The notes beneath the pieces were generated by a model, which was not told where the DNA came from, did not search any database, and saw nothing but the letters and a program-made list of their open reading frames with translations. A DNA stretch of 64,000 nt from Arthrinium phaeospermum (lineage: Eukaryota; Ascomycota; Sordariomycetes; Amphisphaeriales; Apiosporaceae): NCBI GenBank assembly GCA_006503535.1, contig QYRS01000005.1:682001-746000 (forward strand), in the 5' to 3' direction. Positions 56,566 through 64,000 of this stretch are shown here, piece by piece (within the stretch, counting starts at the first letter, position 1; each line of letters begins with the position of its first letter). Position numbers and translations under genes: made by a program.

Positions 56566-57005
56566 AAATGATACGTTGTCATAGGCATATTGACAGCGGA
56601 CATTGCCATAACTTGGCCTCCATGTCAAACAGCGAGCGCATGACCACATAAGTCATGGTCGGTCGGTCACCACATTAGTATATAACGAACCATGGTCCGC
56701 GGAGGGAAGATAGGGCGAGCCCAAGTCTTACTCCCGTACATATACACGGTATTCCGATTATCAATCTATGGTGAACCTCCTTGTTTGTCATCCTGGGACA
56801 CGAAAGGGGTGGGGTATCTCGAAGCTTAGTCGTAGAAAACAGGATATACATAACAGCATGGCAGCCCTCCTCTATGAACTCATTGCATTCCAAAGCATCC
56901 ATCCCGCTGTATGATGGATGCCAGTTTTTACCGCCCCATTATTCCTTTTTTTGCAAGAGTGCCAAGTGCAGGACCAACGTCTAAATCAACTCCACCTGGT
57001 CCAAC
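55872..57005. other. Intergenic region, 1.1 kb
   Basis: This holds the promoter/leader of the Fap1-type gene (an A/G-rich stretch around 55980-56060) and the 3' flank of the hydrolase gene. It contains an AT microsatellite. No gene is recognised. Confidence 0.55.
56535..56562. repeat. AT dinucleotide microsatellite
   Basis: Fourteen perfect AT units. Confidence 0.9.
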
Positions 57006-58375
57006 TTAGGACTTTTGCCTTGCTTCGTCGATGGCGACATTGGATACAAAATCAGATATGGCCTCAAAGTAGCCCTCTTCAAGCACGCTCGAGTTGTGAT
57101 CGCCGCCAGGTAGCGGTTTCCAGACCTTGGTCGGTGTGGAAGCCAGTTCGAAAAGTTTGCGCATATGAGCCGGCCTGAGATATCAAGAATTAGCAACGGG
57201 CCGATGAGCGCCAGCGCATGATACGAGGAGCAGTGAATGCACCAACAAGACTGGGAACCAAAAGAGAGATAAACAACTTACGGGACAATCTCATCTTGTA
57301 AACCGCTGAGAAATAAGATGGGCACTTCGGTAATGGTGGGAATGACCGTTTCGCTGGGCCAAACTTGGTGGCACAAGTAGGTCAAGTACTTGGCAGGCGG
57401 GATGACCGAAGGGATCAGGGTTCGCATAGACAAGAACGTATTCTCCAGGATGAGACCGACAACATCACCCTTACTTTGGTTCTTGGAGACGAGCTTGATG
57501 CTGACGGCTCCCCCCAAACTCTGGCCGTAGACGATCAGCTTGTGACTCCTGGTCTCGGCTCGGTCCCGCAAGTAGTCGAGGGCAGTCTGCGCATCCAGCA
57601 TCAAGCCCTTCTCATCGGGTTCGCCTGTCGACAAGCCGTAGCCGCGGTACTCCAGCATAAACACATTGCAGCCAATGTAGTTGATGATCATGCGGGCAAT
57701 TGGCAGTCGGTGGCCGATGTTGCCCGCATTGCCGTGGAACATTATAATAGTACAATTCGAGAGCCTCCCATTCCTAGGACCCCGGATGTAGAAGGCCGAG
57801 AGCTTTTCGCCATCGTTTGTGGGGATCACCAATTCTTCGAAGTCCTTGATGCCAAACTGGGACGGTCGTGGAACTTCAGTTCGGGCATTGGGGGGCATGT
57901 GCGAAGGGTAGATCAGGGCCCTGCGAGTTTGCAGAAAGAAATGTCAGTCGCCCATGTGATACAGATCATACGCACAATCTCGCGCAAAGACGGTGGTGGT
58001 GGTGGTGGGTTGGGACGGTGGTCAGCTGGGTTGCTGTGGATGTCTTACTTTTGTTTAAAGTAGAGGAGCGACGTGAGGACAGCGGCAACGCCCTGTGCGA
58101 CCTGTATTAGCTCGGTTGCGGCCCGGCATCGGTGGGAGATGGCGTGTCGCGTTCGCCGACAAGCTCGAGAGACAGTAGAGGGCCTGAGTGAAGACCACGA
58201 TGTTTTATGTGAAGCTGTGGGCGACGACAGCGTCGGGGAAGTGTGAGGCATGGCATACTGTGGAAGCGAGAGCAGGGAGACGCATGTAAGAAGCCACGGT
58301 ACTCAATAACGAAACGGTCTGCTCCAGGTAGCTGGTCGTCGGACCTGAGGAGGACGGCGACGATGAAGGCGACAT
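57006..58375 (-). CDS. bem46: Bem46-like alpha/beta hydrolase
   Basis: There are four exons: 58375-58259, 58101-58049, 57920-57282 and 57174-57006. The introns are 157, 53-to-57 kb class lengths of 128 bp, and 107 bp, and the product is 325 residues. All joins keep frame (PALAST-VAQGVAAV; LLYFKQK-ALIYPSH; QDEIVP-PAHMRKLF). A hydrophobic anchor (VAQGVAAVLTSLLYF, about 40-54) precedes the hydrolase fold. The nucleophile elbow is YGQSLGG (Ser191), the acid is Asp266 in LQDEIVP, and the histidine is His296 in PGGDHNS. The oxyanion region is MFHGNAGN. Bem46 proteins are membrane-anchored and conserved in fungi and animals (ABHD13). In Neurospora they are linked to ascospore germination and hyphal polarity; the substrate is unknown. 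The GGT repeat at 57992-58009 lies in the second intron. Confidence 0.94.
57992..58009. repeat. GGT trinucleotide microsatellite in an intron
   Basis: About six GGT units inside the second intron of the Bem46-like gene, so variation there should be tolerated. Confidence 0.8.
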
Positions 58376-59206
58376 GACAGGTAGGTCAAGGAAGGTCGGG
58401 TCGGACAGGCAGGAATAGATATTGAGAGGGCGGCATCCAGGGTCAGAGGCAGAGCCCGCTGTTCTGGGGCAAAGCGGTGGACGTGATAGGAGTGTTGAGG
58501 GTGGATATGCACAGAAGAGGAAGACCGAGTAGGGATAGCCGTGGGGGGGATCGAGGACAGAGGCCAACCGGTGGTGCTTGTCGAATTTTGCTTGAAGTTC
58601 ATTGATAGAAGTTCAAGCAATTCCCCTGATCGCTGTCCACAGCCCATACTGAAACAATGCACAATCTTTCTTGGGACGCTACTACTACGTACGGCTTCTA
58701 ACTGCTGACACCTGCCAATTGGCTCATATGGAGCGATCGATGCTCAACTCAAGCTCCTCCTCCTCGGAAATTGAAAAGGTGCATCAATGCGCACAGTAAG
58801 TGCCAACCCCACCCCGGGCAAGCAAGTACCCGTAAGTATGTGTCGCCCGCAGTATGGCCCGAAAGTACGTGGCCGGTACAGAGAGACCCTGGATACTCGG
58901 CGGGGGTTCAACTTTTCCTGGGAACTCCGATCAGGTGCTCCTCCTCCTGCAGCTGCAGCACGCATGTACAGACTCGTCACGGCAATTGATTGATCAATTG
59001 TTTCGACTTTGCAAAACCAACATTCACACTTCCATGTGTCCCTTACAGTTGTCACCTCTTGTGTTTCACATAACCCCAGAAGGGCTTCGCAAATATGTAG
59101 AGAGAGTGCCTGTGAATGTTCTTTGGTTTGCTCGTTTACCTAAATTTGGTAGGTAGGTAATGGGCAATTCCCGTCGCTGTACGGAGTACGGAGTACTAGG
59201 ACAGAA

Positions 59207-60260
59207 CTATTCGGCGATCCATGGGATTTTGGTTACTGGAGCTGGATCGCCATGCACACTCGGCCATACTTTCTGGACTTTCTTTTCGAACCAATCAACG
59301 AGCTTGTTCAAAGGGGCGCCAATCGATACTTGCATGTCTCCCTCGTGCGTAATATGTGGAATATTGAGTAGTGTACTGTGGGGAAGTGATGTCGTCCCGT
59401 CTACCTATTCCAGGGGTAAGGAATTCCTGAAGCAGAAAGAACCTTATAGGCTCCGTGTATGGGGAATTTATATATAGAAATCATGAGTGCTACGCCTCAT
59501 CATGGAAGACACAGCCATTTTACTACTCATTGTTCATCGTGATCAGAATGTCGTCTTGGTCGCGGCAAATTGGGTTCTCAAGAAAGAACCAGGTTGCTAG
59601 CAGCAGTCTTAAAGGATGTTTAACATACTGGCCGGCTGCTGTCAAGAACGAGGAAGACTATGATAGATCTAGCGGAAGGGCAAGAACCTCAAGTCCTCGC
59701 CGCATGAATTCATAGGATCAAACACTAAGACTCTGCCGTGGTATAACTAAAAGCTCTATCGACTTGGCCATATCATAGTGTCTGGAGTCAGGCTTTATAG
59801 ATAGGAGTTAGATTGGGGCAACTGTTAGAGATACGATCAAACAACTCCCAAATGCCCAGCACCTCCCTACTCACCAGATACTCTTGCATGTTGACCTCGA
59901 GGGCTACCGTGTGAACTCCATTGCTGTCTCCAAACCCACTGTCTATCGATGGCCACCTTACTACATATATACTAAGTAGGTATGGGCATCTATTTCCCCG
60001 CATATATAGAAGGGAACAATAACACCGAATCGGGGGTCTCGTAAATGTCCCCAGACGATTGTGTACCGGGCTAACCAGATAATCTCATGCAAGTCACCGA
60101 TGAGCCGGGCCTCTTGCTTTTGATATCCAAGATTCAGCTAGGAGAACCAAAGCCACCCCAGTTGCGACGCCCATATGGCCCCCGGCCTGTGGATTGTGTG
60201 CAAAAAGCGCCTTATTATATTGTATGCCGTGCCAAAGAGTCTTCTAGGTAGACCAGTTCT
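59207..60260 (-). pseudogene. Possible decayed protein-coding gene, family unknown
   Basis: The minus strand shows several protein-like open stretches interrupted by stops and frame changes. The clearest ends at the stop at 59209-59207 and includes APLNKLVDWFEKKVQKVWPS. Just upstream, near 59405, the preceding stretch (GAYKVLSASGIPYPW) is in another frame. Further up are AAGQYVKHPLRLLLATWFF (about 59640), VHTVALEVNMQEYL (about 59915) and EIIWLARYTIVWGHL (about 60070). Composition looks coding, but I cannot name the family. The parts could also be exons of a divergent gene or chance, so this is a weak call. Confidence 0.33.
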
Positions 60261-62929
60261 GCAAGCCCTTACGAGCCGCTGTCCCAAGTTTCAGACACTG
60301 CAGGTGTGCTTTTCTATGGTACGCATGCGATCTTCGTGATTGCTGAGAAGCGGGCTAAGATGCGGTACACGTCCAGTGCGGATGACGTACGATCGCATGC
60401 ACGTTTGCTGTGATCAATCTGTCCTGCTCACATCGCCTTGCTTATTCTTCGGTTTGCAAGTTAATAAGGCGAGCTGTGTCACGGCAGCTGCCCATATATT
60501 GACTGCAGCTTCAGGGATCAGTAGTACCTTACTTTTTTTTTTTATGGAGGTCTGCCGTCCACCCTATTTAGCGCCGACCCAGCTTGATTGCCCCATGTTA
60601 GCCGAACTTCGATAGCTTCCAATAGACATCACATGAACACGAACACCTATCTTCCTGTAATTACCGGCTCGGCAAGGCGGGCGAGAGATTTGTGAATGAA
60701 CAGCTGTGTTTGTCGCCTGGGAGCATTGCACAAGTCCGCCCAAGTCCTCGGATTCCGAACTCCAATCCCGAGCCCCAAAATGACGTTGGCGGGACGGGCG
60801 GGAGTAGCCCTGCGAGGCCACACTGTAGGTCTCGATCCTGCCAGTCGGAACCCAGGGGTAGACGCGCGCCTTTTGGTCAGCAATTAACTCGCAACCTCAC
60901 GCAGTTGATGCTTCAGGTATCTGCCAGGGACGGTCCAGGGGTTGGAGGGATTGGCATTCCTCCTGGACGTTCCTGGCCCAATTGGGCTTCACCATCCTCT
61001 TTCAGCCCCTGGGCTGAGTACTTATTAGGTAGGTAGTTGGACGAGTTTGGGGTTGGTGGCTTGGATCATCGACTTGCATGCTCCATCGTCTATTCTTACA
61101 CATGCTCATGGATGAAGCAATGGAACTCTGGCACTTGGGGGATGTGTCCACTAACCATCCTGTGAAACTTTGGGGCCGTGCTATGAATGCGTGTGACGAA
61201 AGAAGGATTATGCGCCAGAAGAGTGCATTCCCATTTGTCCAATGCCACGGCCCATCCATCAACGCAGTTGCCGTATTAGACGTTGGGTTGTACGGTCGGG
61301 TTACGTGACAACAAGTGACTGAGAGTGTCTCTAGCCCACTACCTACTGGAGACTGAGACGCTCAAGTGCCCCCTGCCCCCTCATCGTTATCGCCATCCAT
61401 TATCTCTGGAGATGCATTGGCAATTGGTTTGATCTTGTGTCCGGATACATGTGAAGTATACAAGGCTTGATCCAGCAACCAAAGACAGTTGAGCTCCCCG
61501 AGAAACAAGAAACGGCAGCAGACCATGCATCAGATGGTCTCGTGGAGCAGTCTCCGTCCCTTGTGCCTGACCCCAGGCCTCAAAGCGCGAGACTAGGTAC
61601 ACGCCGCTGTGTGCCCATTTTATTCTATTTGAAGATCGGCCGGGTTTGACAGGTCATCTGGCCAATGGCCGGATTGCTTCTCTGGGTTTGGCGTGTAATG
61701 GAGGGGCGTATCGTTATCGGCTTGTTGTCCGGCAACGAACGAGAGGTTAAGGACGCGCATAACGCATCGGCGCCCAATATCCACCACCAAAAAAAAAAAA
61801 CCTGGAAAAAATATCACCTTCGGATTCACCAGTCCAATACCTTTCGACCGTTTCTTGCTCTTCATCCCCACGGCGGACACTCGACCTTCGAAGTACGCCA
61901 TTCCTGCTGCTGTACGTGCAGACAGAGGCTCCTCTTCTCCCTTTTTACCCCAGTTTCGCCCACGATCTCTCGGACCCCGGGAACCATCAGAGCTCTGCCT
62001 CAGTCAACCTGGATCCAACTTAGGGTTTTTGTCTAAAAACAAATCTGCAAACTATCCCAATCGCACCTCTCAGCCTCTGGTTCTCGTTGCGGCCCCCGCT
62101 ATCGTCCGCTCCTCCACCACTGTACGTGATACGACTACTGTAGGATTGCTTCATCGCCCGGCTAGTCACGAGAGTTTACGGAGAGCTGAACAACCCACCG
62201 GCTCACCACCCACTCCCTTCTCCCAGCTGTGGCTAGTCAGCAGCCCACCTACCCTGAATCAATATCCAGAATATATCCAAGCAGGACACAGGCTCACTGG
62301 GAACCTTCATGCGATTAGCAGTCAGAACAACCTATCAGTGCATACATAGATTGGCCCCTCAGTCTCCCGATTTTTCCTTGGTGGCCATTCTCCTGGAATC
62401 TCGACGGCAGCAGCAGCAGCAAGCAGCCAAGAGCCGGCGGCGTTTTCCCCAGTACCCCGGGCAATAGTACCTACAACCTGCAAACACCTCCAAAAAGGAA
62501 ACATCAACAAATTTACGGCCGCCCATTCATAACGAGCGACACGAAGGAGATTGTGTAGCGCTGCGCCAATCAGAGTCTCGACCTGCCCCGAGAGCGCATC
62601 ATTCCTAGACCACCCCCCGAATCATGGTCTCATTTTCGTGTGAGGTAATGCTCCCCCCTCCATTAACAGTTAATCTTATTAAGAGCCCAGAAGTCTGAGC
62701 CTGACATCACGGCCTGAGAACCCGCTACCCTAAAGTCACTTTACATGCCATCGCATCCATCTCCTTCACCAAGGCATTGCGCCACCCCTCCCCCATGCGT
62801 TTCCTATTAATCCTCTTGATGTGTTGTTATTTCGGGCATTGATCGCCCAGATAGCCCGTCCATCTGCTTTTATCCACCCTTCGCATCATTCCGTCGTGTG
62901 TTGGCTGTTCCCCTTATTACGCCCGCTTG

Positions 62930-62930
<1 letters not shown>

Positions 62931-62961
<31 letters not shown>
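62931..62961. repeat. CA dinucleotide microsatellite
   Basis: About 15 CA units in the probable leader/promoter of the last gene. Confidence 0.9.
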
Positions 62962-62962
<1 letters not shown>

Positions 62963-63318
62963 ATCATCCCACTGTCGCAAGTAATCGAGCATCGGTTCTC
63001 CTTGCGCACCGTGTCTCCTGATCGGTTTCACCCCTCTGCCCCTCCAACCAGATGACACACCCAACTATTTGAAACGGACGCCCAGTCCCATCCCATTATA
63101 CACCCCCCATACCCTCTTTTACTACTAGTATCACTCGCATCCCGCGAATCGACCCTCTTCTCGATTGCTATTGTTGCACTGCACTGCCTTGCTATTTTCC
63201 ATCTGTATAACACCAAGCTAACCCGACCCCAAAGTCGTGCGGCGACGTACTGACCAAGAAGAAACTCGATCCCCATCGGAATCGCTGTTACGGTGCGACT
63301 TTCACATGTATTGATTGC

Positions 63319-64000
63319 ATGGTCTACTTTCCCGGCACTGATTATCGATTCCATACAGTAAGTTGGTCAGCCTTATTAGCGGGTGCGGGATACTGATTCC
63401 GAATAGACCTGCATGAGTGAAGAGCAAAAGTACCAAGGCGCCCTTTACAAACCCAAGAAACAAAAATACAATCAGCCAGATAACCCACCCGCGGCCTTCG
63501 AGGATCACCAACCCCAGACAATGCAGAAGCAGGCCTATGTCGAAGACGTCACTGAAGGATATGAGGCGTACCGTGACTATGATAGCGACGACGACAACAG
63601 GTCGGCGGCTGATCTGCCTCCAGAGGCCCCTACTCCACCCCCAGCGGTGGACGGCCTGAATGTGTTCGACTTTCTTGTGGCTCCCACGCCCAATGCTTCG
63701 AAGCTGGATTTGCCGACAAAGGATGAGAGCCAACAGCTTGTCAAATTCAAGGCTGATTCAGAGGAATACATGGACAACGCTGGCTACATGGTCGACGACG
63801 ACGGGGACCTGATTCACTACGGCGCAGGCCCCATTCCGACGCAAGTGCACTATGAAACCCCTGTCCCGAAGGCAGAACGGAGGAGGACCAAGGATGGCGA
63901 GATCAAGAAGGACAAGAAGCGCAAGCGCCTGCATATCGAGACCAACAGCCCCTTGGCTATTGAGAATGGGCCCGCCGACCAAGAGATGACGGATGCACCC
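63319..64000 (+). CDS. Charged protein of unknown function, partial (C-terminus off the right edge)
   Basis: The main exon is open from the ATG at 63413 (MSEEQKYQGALYKPKKQKYN) to the end of the window. A 49-bp intron with good signals (donor GTAAGT at 63358, branch-like TACTGATT, acceptor ATAG at 63406) would add an upstream exon from the ATG at 63319. The join keeps frame: MVYFPGTDYRFHT-TCMSEEQ. I prefer this two-exon model but cannot prove it. The visible 211 residues are polar and acidic with one short conserved-looking stretch (NVFDFLVAPTPNASKLDLP), then GYMVDDDGDLIHYGAGPIP. A bipartite-like basic cluster follows (ERRRTKDGEIKKDKKRKRL), suggesting nuclear localisation. I do not recognise the family. 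Confidence 0.75.

Larger units (their letters stand above)
58376..63318. other. Long intergenic region, 4.9 kb
   Basis: This lies between the divergent starts of the hydrolase gene and the last gene. It includes a possible pseudogene (listed separately), TTAGGTAGGTAG-type motifs at about 59148 and 61024, A and T runs and a CA microsatellite. The last 1.3 kb are C/T-rich, like a fungal leader. No intact gene is recognised. Confidence 0.55.

Overview
The window comes from a filamentous ascomycete. The genes are split by short GT-AG introns (49-89 bp in most genes, a few of 120-360 bp). Donors are mostly GTAAGT, GTACGT or GTGAGT and acceptors are YAG. The products are typical single-copy fungal housekeeping proteins. 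Domain content (Mon1, DopA, GRASP, HapC, a five-WSC glyoxal oxidase, an RTA1-type protein) fits Pezizomycotina, most likely Sordariomycetes. The order is inference only. I found no tRNA, rRNA, CRISPR array or intact transposon.

Layout. (1) 1-4444 (-): C-terminally truncated Fhl1-type FHA/forkhead regulator, running off the left edge. (2) 4445-13.7 kb: large intergenic DNA, a bHLH factor (7608-8806, +) and a large low-complexity unknown (10457-13731, +). (3) 14.9-16.2 kb: a second low-complexity unknown. (4) 16.5-28.5 kb: a trafficking-rich block with mon1 (-) and dopA (+) divergent, tgs1 (-) convergent to dopA, and the GRASP gene (+) divergent from tgs1. (5) 28.8-32.3 kb: small organelle and folding genes, namely ost2/DAD1 (-), a TMEM14 protein (+), cmc2 (-) and prefoldin subunit 2 (+), arranged as divergent and convergent pairs. 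(6) 32.3-37.5 kb: 5.2 kb without a recognisable gene, ahead of hapC (NF-YB). (7) 39.8-45.5 kb: rrn3, a bZIP factor and an RTA1-like seven-helix membrane protein. (8) 47.1-50.7 kb: glyoxal oxidase with five WSC domains. (9) 52.4-55.9 kb: NF-X1/Fap1-type RING protein. (10) 57.0-58.4 kb: Bem46-like alpha/beta hydrolase. (11) 58.4-63.3 kb: almost 5 kb of intergenic DNA with a possible decayed gene. (12) 63.3 kb to the end: the 5' part of an unknown charged protein.

Functional themes. Growth and expression control is represented by Fhl1 (ribosomal-protein gene control in yeast), Rrn3 (Pol I), HapC (CCAAT binding), Tgs1 (snRNA/snoRNA cap), bHLH, bZIP and Fap1. Secretory and endosomal traffic is represented by Mon1, DopA, GRASP and Ost2. 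Mitochondrial and folding support comes from Cmc2, TMEM14 and prefoldin 2. The only clearly secreted enzyme is the WSC glyoxal oxidase.

No obviously new multi-gene system is present. The best leads are: two WSC domains carrying introns at the same position; two overlapping signal-peptide frames at the start of that gene; an ATG-only first coding exon in the TMEM14 gene; an in-frame 49-bp intron that moves the start of the last gene; a degenerate coding-like stretch near 59.2-60.3 kb; and an intergenic-only TACCTAGGTA/ACCTACCTA motif family.
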